Below, piece after piece: positions 1-11,017 of a DNA stretch of 64,000 nucleotides (position 1 is the stretch's first letter; the number at the start of each line of letters is the position of its first letter). Under the pieces are notes generated by a model. That model was given only the letters and a program-made list of their open reading frames with translations. It made no database searches and was not told the origin of the DNA. The position numbers and the translations under genes are program-made. The DNA is from Pagrus major (lineage: Eukaryota; Chordata; Actinopteri; Spariformes; Sparidae), in assembly GCF_040436345.1 (NCBI RefSeq), contig NC_133221.1:20085165-20149164 (forward strand). The letters run 5' to 3'.

Positions 1-1060
1 AAGTAACTGCCATAGCCTGGAAATAGGTTCTCAACTTTTGTATTTAAGCACCACAGCATGTACAAACATCATGTCTGCTGAAGGAAGCCTCATCTTGTGC
101 TTTTGATAGAGATTTGTTTAGCAAATAGGGCAATAATGCTTTTTTGGAACAAACTGCAACAGCTATGCTCCATTTTACACCTGTGATTAGTCTGAAAATG
201 AACCATTGAGATTAGACTACTGACTGCTGGAGGGTGTTCCCTTCACTGAAATCCTTCTTGGCTTGCTCTGGAAAGCGTGATTAGTTTGCTTACTTTATCC
301 CCTGGATATACTGTTCTCTGTTAAGGAAACAAGGCCAGCATTGTGCAAACAGACAAACAAAAACAGACGTACACAAATGAAACTAAAATGTAACTTAAGA
401 ACTTCTAGGCAAGACCTTAACAAATGTATACCTCTTTTATGAAATGCAACAACATAATTCTCAGTGAGACCATTCCAAATTGGTTAATGCGTCAGCTTAT
501 CACAAAGAGCACAGCTATGAATGAGTACAGAAAAAGTGACTAAACAGCTGTTTATGAGTTTCAGCTCAGACTACACAGTAAACTGATGGCAAACCTTAAT
601 ACTAAGGAACTTTTTTTTTTTAAACAGTAGTGGTATTTCAACTTTCTGGCAACAGTTTGGAGATTGCTCTCCTCTGTTTCAACATGACAATGCCCCTGTG
701 CACAAACTGAGGTACATTTATGTCTGTATCTTAATATCAGTGGTGAAAGTTGAGAAGAAAAGTCTGATTATGATACTGCTTTACCAAAATGAAACTCTTT
801 TTTTTTAGATTTGGTTTTAATAAAAAAAATATAGGCAAGAATCTTTTCCTCTAAAATCAACTTTAATAAAGAGGTTTGTGCGTCCACATATTTACAAGGT
901 AAACTGTTCCGCAGATGGGGAAAAAAATACATTTTGAAATTCATTAAATACTGAAATACTGAATTTCACTGGCAAGAAGGGAGAAATGGGAACATTGTTT
1001 CTGCAGGATGAAAAAAAAAGAAGATTTAAAATAAGACAGAAAAGGAACATCAAAGACAGT
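1..1060. other. exosc10 3'UTR and downstream flank
   Basis: AT-rich DNA with short homopolymer runs. The part next to the stop is probably the exosc10 3'UTR. No further gene, RNA gene or recognisable repeat is visible before the window edge. Confidence 0.6.
816..867 (-). promoter_or_regulatory. Candidate exosc10 poly(A) signals (ATTAAA)
   Basis: Two minus-strand ATTAAA hexamers (862-867 and 816-821) lie 194-245 nt after the exosc10 stop and are the closest canonical-type signals. No downstream element was verified, so the cleavage site is uncertain. Confidence 0.35.
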
Positions 1061-1091
1061 TTATCTTTTGGGCCAGTTGTGCCGGAATCCT
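1061..1091 (-). CDS. exosc10: exosc10 coding exon 25 (terminal, stop)
   Basis: Last ten codons, [10 protein letters not shown] shared codon included, then TAA at 1061-1063. Matches the invariant vertebrate C-terminus. Acceptor CTACAG. Confidence 0.95.
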
Positions 1092-4000
1092 CTGTAGAGA
1101 ATAAACAGACAATGATTAACACACTGGGATGTTTGAATTTGCACAAGAAAACAAAATAATCTTCTTGTGTATATTACTGTCTACTGTATGTTTACCTGTC
1201 AGATTTTCCAGCCATGTATGACATACTCCGGCCTCCAGCTCCCAAATTGGATTTTTGTCCTTTGGCAAATTTCTGTTGGACCAATATTTTAAATTCATCA
1301 AGCACTAACAAAATATATATTGCAGAAACACACAAATGTATTAAAAAATAAATACCTTTTTCTTAAAATCATGGGATTGCCGGTTGGGATCAAACTGTGT
1401 GTTGTCCTTTGATTTATTACCTGTAAAAAAGTACATGCATGTATGTCAATTCATTTTTATAATGTACAGCAACTGCAACTGAAGGTAAAGTAAGATTTGA
1501 TTTGTCCAAAGTAATATGAAAAACCTGAACAATATACATACCAGCAAAGACTTTGAGGTCGGACTGACTGTAGTCAAAGGGCTTGAAGCTCTCTTGTGGA
1601 GGCGGTTCAGTCTTCTGGGGCTTCTCTGCAGATGTCATCAGCTTCTTACTTGGTTTGGGAGTCGACTCTCCAACCTCACTGGGAACCCTCTCTCTTTTCT
1701 TTGCGCCACCTTTTGCAGATTCCTAAAGAAATTGATCATTATATTCTGTTTAATTCTCAAAATAAATATTTCAACAAATGTATTATTAACTGTGTGTATT
1801 TATGCAATCAAATTTGCAGTATATGGTGTGAATGACAGCATCAGAGGTTTAACCTTCATGACTGCTTTGTAATTACATTACTGCTGAAACCAAAAACAAC
1901 ACAATTTCTTCAAAAAGTAGGTTTTATCATCCTTATTTATTAACTTGAAGAAAGGATGACATTGATTCTTATTTATATTTGTTGATCCAATTAAAAAGGA
2001 CTACTTTGCTAAAGATCCTTTTTATGGTACTTTTAATCACGTCTTGACAAATCATGTATTCTTGTGATATTATCTCCCCGTGGTTGTTTCCGATTCATTT
2101 ATCTGACTTGCTTAAATTGAACTGATGGAAGTAAATCAATTTTTGATGAATAACTGTCACTAACTACTGATGTTGGAGCCCAATAACAGCTATATTCCCT
2201 CGATAATGTCATTCATAACATCAATGCAGTAGAAGCTTTGGAAAACCGCAAAGCTTTTATTTCAAACTGAAATTAGAAAAGAAAGAAGAAAAACTTCACT
2301 GCCAAAGTGCCGACTGGAACTGACAGTTAATCGGCAGAGCCAATGTTTGCCTGCAGTTGGCAGGTTGACGAGTGTTACTTTCAAGTGCGGCTGCCAACTG
2401 GTCTGACTGTAATGCATTCCACCAGACGGTGCCAACGTGCTTATTTGCCAGTGCCGTTTCAGCAGGGAGTGCCTTAAAACCAACGCTTCACTTAAGCCAT
2501 CATCACACAATGGATTACTGGGGTGCACATCATTACTGTGTGCACCAGCGACTCATGGCTGAAGGCTCATGCAGTGAAAAGTAGAAGCAAGAGTCAAACG
2601 GCAGTGACCACTCTTCCTGTTCTCTTTCAAGATGAAGTACAGGGACTGTTGTCTCACTGAGCCTTTAAAACAGAGAGGAAACACCATATGGTGGCATGAG
2701 CACGTAATAGCGGGAGGGTGCCAGGCAATACCCCAGAGAGATGGCGCTAACAGAAAGTGGGCTTTTGGGTAGACGGTAGCTATTGTTGTTCCCCAGGAGC
2801 ACAGAAAATCTTTTGATGAGTGGAGGACGTGTCTCTAATGCGTCAATCCCACGCTGTGCTTTCTTCTTCCCCAGACACATCGTGTGACAGATATAAATAT
2901 TAAAAGGCCACTAAAATGCCGGTGCTGCAGACTGGTAGCAGTGGTTCACTCGCTTGTGAGTCACCGCATTTATGCACAAAAATACCAGCCGTGTCTCAAG
3001 AAAATAGGGGGCAATGCAGAGGTGTATGCTGGCTATTAAAGCACTATCTTTAATACACAGTACCAGGCTCTTGGGTGACTATAACTCATCTTTATCATAT
3101 GCTCCTTCTCTCCCAACAGGGACGTCAACAGCGAAGTTGACAGAGTGCAAAGCCTATCTGAGGCGGCACGGAGGAAACGGAAGGACGAGAGTGCAAATGA
3201 CTCACCACTGCTTGCTGGCGAACGGTGGCAACATTCTGAAGAGACTCCTGGTAGCTCTGTTTAGCCTTGTTTCTTTCGTCTGCAGAAATCAAAAGTGAAA
3301 TTCAATAGGGAACAATACTTTAAAAAGTGTACATTTAGAGCAAGTTAGACCCAGTTACCTGCCACTTTCTTTGCGTGTTGTTTTGCTTCTTCTTTGGCTT
3401 TCTTCTTGGCCTCCAGCTCTTTCTGTTGCTGCTCAATACTCTGCAGTTTCCATCTTTTACTGATCTGTAAATATGGGATGGTACAGCCATGAACATGTAG
3501 TTAAGAGGAAAACACAAATAAGGCCCTGTCAACATGTACACAGGTATTTCTTAAAACAAAGCTTTTCTTTCTGCATTTTGGCCTTATATACACACGTATA
3601 TACAGTTTTCAGTGTTTACGTCTGGACGGGCAGACACTCACATACACTTCCTTATTGGGCCTTATCAGTGAATGTAGCATCATTGGCAAATGTGAACTCT
3701 GAGTATGTGTTATATGATACTGGAGTATCTGAGTTTGTACACTGACAGAATGGATGTTATATTGTCTGTATTATCAATGCTGGTTTGTGTCTTTCTAAAT
3801 ATAATGATGGAAAACAGAGACAAAATGGCTGCTGACAATGTTTTCAATGTGTGGACGAGGCCTAAGTCTGGATATACATGACTGTATTTAGCTCTGTAAG
3901 TTACCTCGAATATTTTTGAAGATGGGTCAAACTTGGCATTCTTGTTGACGTGGACATCACTGGAGGGTAAATACTGAAATTAAAGAAGATAGTTGAATGC

Positions 4001-7000
4001 TGTGCGTCGAGGAGAATAAAATACAAACAACACTGAGGGTTAATGACTTGTCATCTCTTACCATTCTGAAAGGGTTTTCAAATGACTCAATGATACGTCT
4101 GGCTTTCATTTGAGCCACAGGGAGGGACTCTTCGTCTTTCAGGATTCTCGGCTCCTTCAAAAGGAAGCAGAGTTCTTACATTAGGCCTCAACACTGCATA
4201 CAAATCAACTGGCTTAATAAAGTCGACTCAAAGAAGACCTCTACCTCAAACAGTGTGATTTTAGCTTCTGCCATGAGACCACTTGTTTTCTGTACATCAA
4301 CATCCATGTTGTGCTCATCATCTGAGAAGAGCATCCCTTGTTTCACAGGCATTTCTGAAAATAAATACTTGTTTAAGGTACTAATATATTATACCAACAG
4401 GATAATGCACAACATATACAAGTATAAAAATTACCATCAGGAGAAAACGGGTGGAGGTCACTCTCAGAGACCCTGGATGTATCATGAGGACCAAACAGCG
4501 TGACCTCTGGCTGGAAAATTATACAAGATCACATGTATGTTACCCCAGCAACAACTGCAGAATGCAAAAACTTAAAACATCCACATGGTTGAATAAGTTT
4601 TGGACAAACCTTTTTAATTGGTGTGAGTCCCTTATTCTTTTGAGCAGCAATCTCCGCCTATTTGGAGTGTAGAAAACAATGTTTGAGTGATTTAGACGAC
4701 TTCACTGACAAGTGACTTAACAACACAGACACTGAAATTACTTCACAGACAGGAAACGTTAAATCCCTGCTGCCACCCATCATTTCTCACCTTAAGGAGA
4801 GGCATTTCTCTGGCTTGCTGCACGAGCAAATGGAGCTCATTGACCTGCTGCCTCACCAGCGGGGGTACAGGGTTACAGCAGGCAATGATGCCCTGAGGCT
4901 CTCTGAGGAGATAAAGACAAAATACTTTGCTGGATGCTACGAATAAAAACACTAAATTCCGCCTGCAATGAAGTGAGAACAACGAACACTAAAGAAATGA
5001 ATCAAAGTGGGAAATCTAATCCACTTACTTTGGCAGCTCCTCAGATATCTTGATCATCATGTGAGTAGGCAGGACATATCTAAAACACATAAAACATTAT
5101 ATTAAAACATGTTAAGACAGATGTAGAAAGACTATGAATGATTCTAAAAGCAGGGAGATTGTCACAGAAGCATGTGGGTTGCAAAATCTGGCTGGGCACG
5201 AATTATACATAGGAGAAACCGCTCCAGCAGCAGATTTCCAGGAAAGCAAGTCCATCCATTTCCAAACAGCCTACCCGGTGCTTTCATCTTCCTGCCTGGC
5301 CAGCTTGTCCCTCCAGGCAAACAGCAGTCTGAAGGCAGTGAGCTGCTGGGTGTTGAAAGACCTTTTCTGCTTCCTCTGCAACTCCAGATATGACTCCTCT
5401 GTGTATATAGGCTTCATATATTTCTGTATGGGAGTGGGGTGGCATAGTGAATTGTGACAAATGTCATAAAATACAGGAAATTATGTGTGCGGAAATGTAA
5501 AAATATGAAAGCAGTAAAAGAAACAGACAGAATACTGGAATAGGTTGATTTTTAAGCGTCAATTTAATCTTCATGATGTATGAAATGAGGTCTGTTCTCA
5601 CCTTCAGGGAAATGTCTCTGCTTTTGTTCCAGACACTCTGCAGAAGACCAGGCTGCCCGTGGTTGAAGTCCAGCAGTTGCGCCCTCACACAGTCGTAGAT
5701 ATAAAGGAGGTAGTGGGTGTCTGTCCGGGCGTACTGCACCATCTCATCTGGCAAGGGGCTACAAGGCCAAAGTATGACAGTTACTTCAATCAATCAATTA
5801 TAGTAAAAAAAAAGTATTTTAAGAGTGTATTAACACCTTTATTTGGTCTGCAACAAGGGAAAAGTAAAACATCTGTTGCATTCTAGTTTTGGTCTGGTTC
5901 TTGCTCACACTGACTTTTAGTAATTAAAGGAGGAGTAAATATTACTTCACACAGAAGGACATGCAACTGGTTGACTGGGCAGTTTTGGTGATTGTCACTG
6001 TGCATTATTAGGACTCGAAAGGGGAGATCGAACTCCGGTGACTAACTGAAGTTTATGCAGCACTTTAATGCTTCTGATGTGTATATTTATGTTCTTTAGT
6101 GTCACAAAGAGCTCATAAAGAAATAATTGATTATAAGCATTATTAGTTATTTGACTGCACATTGTCTGCATGTAATAAATCATGACTAAAAGGGAGAGAC
6201 AGGACAAAAAGCAGGCATCTTGTATAATGATTTAGGGCTTATTACTGTGGGATCCCTGTCACACACTTTAACTTGACCCGTTAATCGAGGAAAATACCTG
6301 CGCTGATGTGCATACATGTTAAGCAAATGAATTGCATAAATATGTACATAGCTTAGACAGATCAATTATAAGATTGCTTCCTGTACAGATTTCACAATCA
6401 GCAGATTGATTTATTAGTAGTTTAGCTTTTTAAAAATTATGCTAAAATCATACATGTACCATCAGAAAAATCCCGTGTTTGGTCTGCTTACTTTCATACC
6501 GTAAAGGAACATGAAAGTGGGCCGATGCCACCCTTTCTTGGTGACCTCAGCCCACTTGATCTATCTCGCATTTGAGTGTGAACGATGTGTTAACATATGC
6601 TCCTTGTTTCTGAACAACTGTTCCAAACAAGCCAGGTGTGAATACATCCCAAGAATAATGTTATAAACAGTCTGAAATACATGATACACTATCTTGTTAA
6701 GACATTAAAAGAACTCTATCCCATCAGTCATCTCCGTACCGAATCCTCCAGTCAGCCAGCTGGTAGCGTTTGTCTGAGCCCACATTGCAGAAGTGCGTGA
6801 GCAGGTGGTCGAGAGAATGTCTGGCCAGGTTCAGAGCTCGGCTAGCCTGATGCGTGTCAAAAAGTCTGACGACATACAAGCCGAAGTCCCTCTGGAGCCA
6901 CTCAATGTCAGAGTCAGCACCATGAAATACCTGAGAACAGGAAAGAAAGATATTCAGCTGAAACCTCTCTGGAAAGCTTCCCAAATTAAAAATAATAATA

Positions 7001-10000
7001 ATATGACTTGCTTTGATGCAGAAAATATTTGAATCAAAAACATTAAACATACTGGAGACACACCATGTGACATTTTCCCATTTGGATTATTTCACAGATC
7101 TTGTGAAACAGTTCAAGCCCACGCAGCACACGTTTCACGGGTATCCTACAGTAAGTGAGTGAGTCACGGCAGCTCCCACACACCAGAGGACACCCGCCAA
7201 CTTTATTAAACACGTGTGAAAACTGTAGGGCTCTGAGACACCTCAAAGGTTTCAAGATTATATCTTTGCAAACTTAATATCACTACATCGCTGGAGATTT
7301 CTTCTCTAGGTACCTTTAGATGGTTCAGATGCAGCCAGTTCATAAGTAGTCTGAGTCATCTTCAATTTCATCTGCTAAAAAAATATATTTCCTTGAGGCC
7401 ATTTTAAGGCTGTTCTTATTGCTGAGATGTTTAATTGTTTTTAGTCATTTTAAAAGCAAAAATATCAATGATTTGCTGGTTTCAGCTTCTTAAGAGTATG
7501 GATTTGTTGCTTTTCTTTGTCACTCATAATAGTAAATGAAGTCTTTTGGACTGCTGGTTGGTAGAAAGAAGCAATTCTTTTTTTTTTCTCCATTATTTAC
7601 ATCAGTGTGAAAATAATCAGCAGATTAATTGATACCGAAAATAATTGTAAGTTGCAGCCCTACATAGGAATCTTGGCAACAAATCTTAGACATGTAATAT
7701 AATCTTCCCTTTGAACAGTCAATATCAACAGGATACAGGAACAAAGGATTTGTGGAACGGTTCCATTACCTTGACAATGGCCGGGTCAGTGAACGCCTCG
7801 TTCAGGATGTACATCTCGCTGCGGAGCTCCAGCGTGTCGATGATGAAGTCCTCCTCTCTGGTGGAGATCTGCATCAGAGAGGTGAGACCGAGGAAACTCC
7901 TGTAGGAGTGATGCTGTGGCGGAGAACAGAGTGTTAACATAAGTTCTGCTTATACACAAGAGTTAAGCACAACACTGAATCAATGCCTTCCTGACTCAAG
8001 ATGCCAACATTATGAGTCTCACAAAGGCACCATCTGTTGCTCGGCTGTTTCATTGAATCACATTGCATCGTGTAGGCATACATAGAAATCCAAGAAGCTA
8101 TTTTCCAATCCCTTACCTCAAGGTCCACTGCAAATTCAGACAATTTGCACAGCTTCTCATTAAGAGCCACCAAATCCTCCAGTGTGTCAATGAAGGAGAA
8201 GTTAGATTCAGCCATTGGTTTGTACATCTAAAAATAACCCACAAGCAAAAGATTTAGCAGAAGCCATACCAATAATCAGAGTACCATATTAAAGACAATT
8301 ATGACTTACCTGCTGTTCTGGCTTAGAGAGAAGGCTTTCTGATATTACAAGATGATCCAGTTCGTATTGATATGGGTGAGCAAACCTACAATAATCAATA
8401 TCACAACTTTAGATGGAAAACGAGAAATAGAAAAGGCCAAAGAGTAAATAATACACAAGAGACAAGTCTTACATGTCTTCAACGTGTTCTTGAGTTCTCT
8501 GCTGGTGAATGAAGTCAGCCAGGGCAGCCGGGACATCGAGGTCCTCGGGTCTCTCTTTACGGATTTGTTTGTTGGTGAAATCTACAAGTGGAGAGCAAGA
8601 AAGCAAATACTTTATGAATGTGAAGAGTAAAGTTAAGCCAAATTAATCTTATTAAAACAAAAGATTGGAAGAAGAGAGAGAAGTCTTACAAGAAGGAAGA
8701 GGCTTTACTGCGTTGGGCTTGATGAAGATCTTTGGAATAAATGGTGTGTTGCTGTTGTCAACTTTTTCCTTGAATTTCAGCTGAGGCCTTGCAACATTCT
8801 TGGCATGAAGCAGTCGGAACATCTCAGAACGACTGCCAGAGCCAGAACCCTGTTCAATAAAAAGCATTGTTTACCACAAGGTGTGAAGCACCTGTATGAA
8901 TGCTTATCAAGTGTTTCAAAAAAAGAAAACAGTCTGGTGCTTTAAGTGCCTGAATGCCAGGACTGGCACATAATGCTTCAGCTTGAACGCAGCCCAAATC
9001 TGCAGTATAAGAGCTTAGAGGTTAATTAGCCAACCTTGCGATTCCAGCTGGAAACGACAATCTTGGGAGGCTGAAACCCTGCGGGCATGACAGGCTGCTG
9101 GCTCCGGTTCACCCCATCAGCTTCATCGAGAAGAATCCCCTGGAAATCAGATTCATGCACTCTGTCGGTTTGCAAAGACTTCATGATGAAATTTGTGTTA
9201 ACATCAAAGCTTTAGGTCATACCACTCTTTCAAGGATGACGTCGTTCGAGTCCACAACCAAGTCAAACCTCTCCTCCAGCCCTGTCAGCTTGTTCCGGTC
9301 TCTGAGGTGAGATCTGCAGCCGTGGACCTGCATTATCTGGCTCATGCTAACACAGGGACACAGTGACAAGAATGAACTCAGTCAGATATGCGTTACCGCT
9401 GCGCATCAAAACAGGATGTAATGTCACGGACTGTAAATGGACTGCGAGAGTGATGTTGCATTGTGTAGTCTGCTAGTGTACAACTGCAAAAACTGGGGTG
9501 ATTTGACTCCACTAGAATCAGGTTAACCTCCATTTCCAAAGGCAACACACAGCACGTGAGCGCCTTTTCTCTTGGACAAATGTGCGAATTCATGTGTTCA
9601 CATTCAATAAAAATGAACTTTGGCATGCAGTCCACAGCTCCTGACAGAGTTTGTCAGTTTCATGAGCTTTAAGGTCATTGGATGAGAGGTAGAGCCATCA
9701 CTGGCAGCGACAGGTGCATGTCTGACTGAGCCAAAACTCACAAGATGCCACAACATAATATATACTCACAAGTGTAGGAGCTTATCTCCTTGACTTTCAC
9801 AGAACTCCTGGAAGCCCGGGAAACTCCGATAGAAATCAAATTCATCTCCAGCTTGAGGCAAGCTGGCGGATGCTTTGGTGGCTGATAATACAGCACCGAA
9901 TCCATGCTGCAGAGGAGAGACAGGCCGAGCTGTTAGTTAAAGGGTAATGCCACCAAATAGATTCTAGATTTTGAGAAGGAAGAAGGATGTGTGGAATAAA

Positions 10001-11017
10001 AAGGTGACATCTCTGGTTCGGCTGTATCGATTTTGATCAAGTGTCCACAATGAGTCCAACAGTGTTATAGGAGTAAAATGGGAGACCAGTGGACAACTTT
10101 TCAAAACCGGGCACCTACATTACCCACAATGCAACTTAACCACTTTTTACATATGCAGTAGTACTCCCCAAGATCTGTACATACACTTCAATGTGTAAAA
10201 TTGGTGGATTGGTTATTCTTTAATACTTCTTAAATTGTTCCCAATAGAATCAAATGTAGCACAATTAAACATTTACAACAGACAGACACTGGAAGCTAAC
10301 GTCTATTTTGCTTCTTAGTTTATTTCACGTCATATCGGGGTTTTCAAAACAAACATGGCGGCCATTAAAAGTGACATATTTTAAGTTGTTGAATGCTGAA
10401 TGACACAACTTATTTCACCTATTTATCTTTTTACTAGCTCTGTCAGCCTCACAAATTTAGCTAGATATTAGCTTTGTTTTTTAATGTTCTATTTAAAAGC
10501 TATCACTTCAGCTAGCTGAGTTAAATACCGTTGAGCTGAGTCCTTTAATGCGTGTGATATTTTAGACGAAACAATTTTCCTATTTCACTTTCTATTTCTA
10601 CCTTACTTGCAGACATAGCGTTACATGAAATGTACACGAGAACACTGACTTTAAGAAAGGCTAATGTTTGTAAGCTAGCGTTAATTAGCACACCAACGAG
10701 GCTCAGCTCTCGTAAAAACCGATCATTACTTTACAAATTACTTCGAGACAACATCACGTCAAACGACGTCTGTTTTCTACGTTTTCTGATGCATCTACAC
10801 TAAGGTGACTACACACACATCCACGTTGCCCCCTCGACTGCTAGTCTGAACTCATAAACTCTGCGTCCAGCTTCGTTAGTTCACTCACTTTAACAAAGGC
10901 ATCCACGTCTTTAAAACCCGGACACAACTCGGGTTTCTCCTCGTCGTTTGGGTCTGAACTGTTGTCTTTGAGGCCACTGTTTGTGGAATCATTACTCTTT
11001 GAAGAAGAAGCCATCAT
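1061..11017 (-). CDS. exosc10: Exosome component 10 (Rrp6-type 3'-5' exoribonuclease), 25 coding exons
   Basis: Nuclear exosome-associated exonuclease that trims and degrades rRNA, snoRNA and other nuclear RNAs from the 3' end. The exons join in frame to 894 residues (human protein about 885). Domains: PMC2NT-type N-terminal region about 25-130 (binds the C1D/Rrp47 partner in the family); DEDDy exonuclease about 280-450 with motif I D315/E317 (AVDLE), motif II D373 (GADSDIEW) and motif III Y438/D442 (YARTDTHY); HRDC domain about 505-583; lysine-rich C-terminus ending [10 protein letters not shown]. Every catalytic residue sits two positions after the human residue I recall. The start is the first of two consecutive ATGs, immediately preceded by an in-frame TAG. 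All introns are GT-AG; the donor of exon 4 (GTTGGC) is weak. No frameshift or premature stop was seen, so the gene should be functional. Confidence 0.97.
1196..1272 (-). CDS. exosc10: exosc10 coding exon 24
   Basis: Residues 860-885, basic tail with [13 protein letters not shown]. Acceptor AACAG, donor GTAAAC. Confidence 0.93.
1356..1420 (-). CDS. exosc10: exosc10 coding exon 23
   Basis: Residues 838-859 ([14 protein letters not shown]). Acceptor TTACAG, donor GTATTT. Confidence 0.93.
1542..1722 (-). CDS. exosc10: exosc10 coding exon 22
   Basis: Residues 778-838. Basic region KKRERVP and the conserved [13 protein letters not shown]. Acceptor CTTTAG, donor GTATGT. Confidence 0.95.
1723..3205 (-). 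other. exosc10 intron 21 (largest intron of the gene)
   Basis: About 1.5 kb between two short C-terminal exons. I see no RNA gene with clear box motifs and no complete repeat. Short reading frames on either strand show no family resemblance. Confidence 0.6.
3206..3279 (-). CDS. exosc10: exosc10 coding exon 21
   Basis: Residues 753-777 ([20 protein letters not shown]). Acceptor CTGCAG, donor GTGAGT. Followed by the largest exosc10 intron. Confidence 0.94.
3359..3464 (-). CDS. exosc10: exosc10 coding exon 20
   Basis: Residues 718-753: ISKRWKLQ followed by a Lys/Glu/Gln-rich, probably helical stretch ([16 protein letters not shown]). Acceptor TTACAG, donor GTAACT. Confidence 0.94.
3905..3973 (-). 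CDS. exosc10: exosc10 coding exon 19
   Basis: Residues 695-717, with [11 protein letters not shown]. Acceptor TTTCAG, donor GTAACT. Confidence 0.94.
4062..4154 (-). CDS. exosc10: exosc10 coding exon 18
   Basis: Residues 664-694, ending [11 protein letters not shown], a highly conserved C-terminal string. Acceptor TGAAG, donor GTAAGA. Confidence 0.95.
4245..4354 (-). CDS. exosc10: exosc10 coding exon 17
   Basis: Residues 627-663 (LFSDDE ... AKITLFE), matching the family's acidic linker. Acceptor TTTCAG, donor GTAGAG. Confidence 0.93.
4435..4510 (-). CDS. exosc10: exosc10 coding exon 16
   Basis: Residues 602-627; LFGPHD matches the vertebrate family linker. Acceptor TTCCAG, donor GTAATT. Confidence 0.92.
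4610..4657 (-). CDS. exosc10: exosc10 coding exon 15
   Basis: Residues 586-601, a 48-nt exon ([16 protein letters not shown]) just after the HRDC domain. Acceptor AATAG, donor GTTTGT. Recognised by frame continuity more than by conservation. Confidence 0.85.
4791..4902 (-). CDS. exosc10: exosc10 coding exon 14
   Basis: Residues 548-585, end of HRDC ([20 protein letters not shown]). Acceptor CCTCAG, donor GTGAGA. Confidence 0.96.
5029..5079 (-). CDS. exosc10: exosc10 coding exon 13
   Basis: Residues 531-548 ([16 protein letters not shown]) of the HRDC domain; only 51 nt. Acceptor TTTTAG, donor GTAAGT. Confidence 0.94.
5275..5423 (-). CDS. exosc10: exosc10 coding exon 12 (HRDC start)
   Basis: Residues 482-531. 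[12 protein letters not shown] leads into the HRDC domain ([20 protein letters not shown]). Acceptor ATACAG, donor GTAGGC. Confidence 0.96.
5602..5758 (-). CDS. exosc10: exosc10 coding exon 11 (DEDDy motif III)
   Basis: Residues 429-481. [14 protein letters not shown] supplies Y438 and D442, the Y-x(3)-D signature of the DEDDy subclass. Acceptor TTGTAG, donor GTGAGA. Confidence 0.97.
6740..6930 (-). CDS. exosc10: exosc10 coding exon 10 (DEDDy motif II)
   Basis: Residues 366-429. [12 protein letters not shown] carries catalytic D373; also ARHSLDHLL and YQLADWRI. Acceptor CTCAG, donor GTACGG splits codon R429. Confidence 0.97.
7415..7661 (-). mobile_element. Diverged hAT-like 'gggctgcaact' repeat fragment in exosc10 intron 9
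   Basis: Ends in GTTGCAGCCC, the reverse complement of the terminal sequence of the fuller copy at 22880-23190. The body, read on the minus strand, contains 'cagtccaaaag' and 'agaagctgaaaccagcaaat', typical of this widespread fish repeat. Its other end is not clear. Confidence 0.6.
7770..7913 (-). CDS. exosc10: exosc10 coding exon 9
   Basis: Residues 318-365 ([18 protein letters not shown] ... DPAIVK), core of the RNase D-like fold. Acceptor CCACAG, donor GTAATG. Confidence 0.97.
8117..8227 (-). CDS. exosc10: exosc10 coding exon 8 (DEDDy motif I)
   Basis: Residues 281-317. Ends exactly with EFAVDLE, giving the first two metal-binding acidic residues D315 and E317. Acceptor TTTTAG, donor GTAAGG. 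Confidence 0.97.
8310..8385 (-). CDS. exosc10: exosc10 coding exon 7
   Basis: Residues 255-280, including FAHPYQYEL, a family hallmark just before the exonuclease domain. Acceptor TTGTAG, donor GTAAGT. Confidence 0.95.
8473..8581 (-). CDS. exosc10: exosc10 coding exon 6
   Basis: Residues 219-255 ([20 protein letters not shown]). Acceptor TTGTAG, donor GTAAGA. Confidence 0.95.
8690..8849 (-). CDS. exosc10: exosc10 coding exon 5
   Basis: Residues 166-219, containing the conserved [14 protein letters not shown] and KIFIKPNA strings between the N-terminal domain and the catalytic core. Acceptor AACAG, donor GTAAGA. Confidence 0.96.
9035..9139 (-). CDS. exosc10: exosc10 coding exon 4
   Basis: Residues 131-165 ([11 protein letters not shown] ... 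VVSSWNRK). Acceptor TTCCAG. The donor GTTGGC is a poor match to consensus but is required to keep frame with exon 5. Confidence 0.92.
9223..9346 (-). CDS. exosc10: exosc10 coding exon 3
   Basis: Residues 89-130 ([11 protein letters not shown] ... NDVILERV). Acceptor GTTAG, donor GTATGA, ends in phase 0. Confidence 0.95.
9770..9906 (-). CDS. exosc10: exosc10 coding exon 2
   Basis: Residues 44-89 of the PMC2NT region ([20 protein letters not shown]). Acceptor CTGCAG, donor GTGAGT; leaves two bases of the F89 codon. Confidence 0.95.
9907..10888 (-). other. exosc10 intron 1
   Basis: 982-nt first intron holding the family A MITE in its 3' third (in transcript sense). The remainder, 10224-10888, shows no gene or repeat I can name. 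Confidence 0.6.
9941..10219. mobile_element. TTAA-flanked MITE, family A, copy 1 (exosc10 intron 1)
   Basis: TTAA on both sides (9937-9940 and 10220-10223). Left terminus AGGGTAATGCCACC and right terminus ending GTGGATTGGTTATTCT are imperfect inverted repeats. Internally deleted relative to the copies at 14612 and 23253. Shares 'ctacattacccacaatgcaa' and 'catatgcagtagtactcccc' with them. No coding capacity. Confidence 0.8.
10889..11017 (-). CDS. exosc10: exosc10 coding exon 1
   Basis: Residues 1-43. Starts ATGATGGCT directly after an in-frame TAG. Acidic, serine-rich start, then [12 protein letters not shown], which begins the conserved N-terminal region. Donor GTGAGT, phase 0. Confidence 0.93.

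Noticed and set aside
2262..2880. Short minus-strand frames in exosc10 intron 21
   Set aside because: No similarity to exosc10 or other families, and exons 21 and 22 already join in frame without them.
5134..5457. Plus-strand open frame of about 107 codons
   Set aside because: Lies antisense to exosc10 exon 12, whose minus-strand reading is clearly the conserved HRDC sequence.
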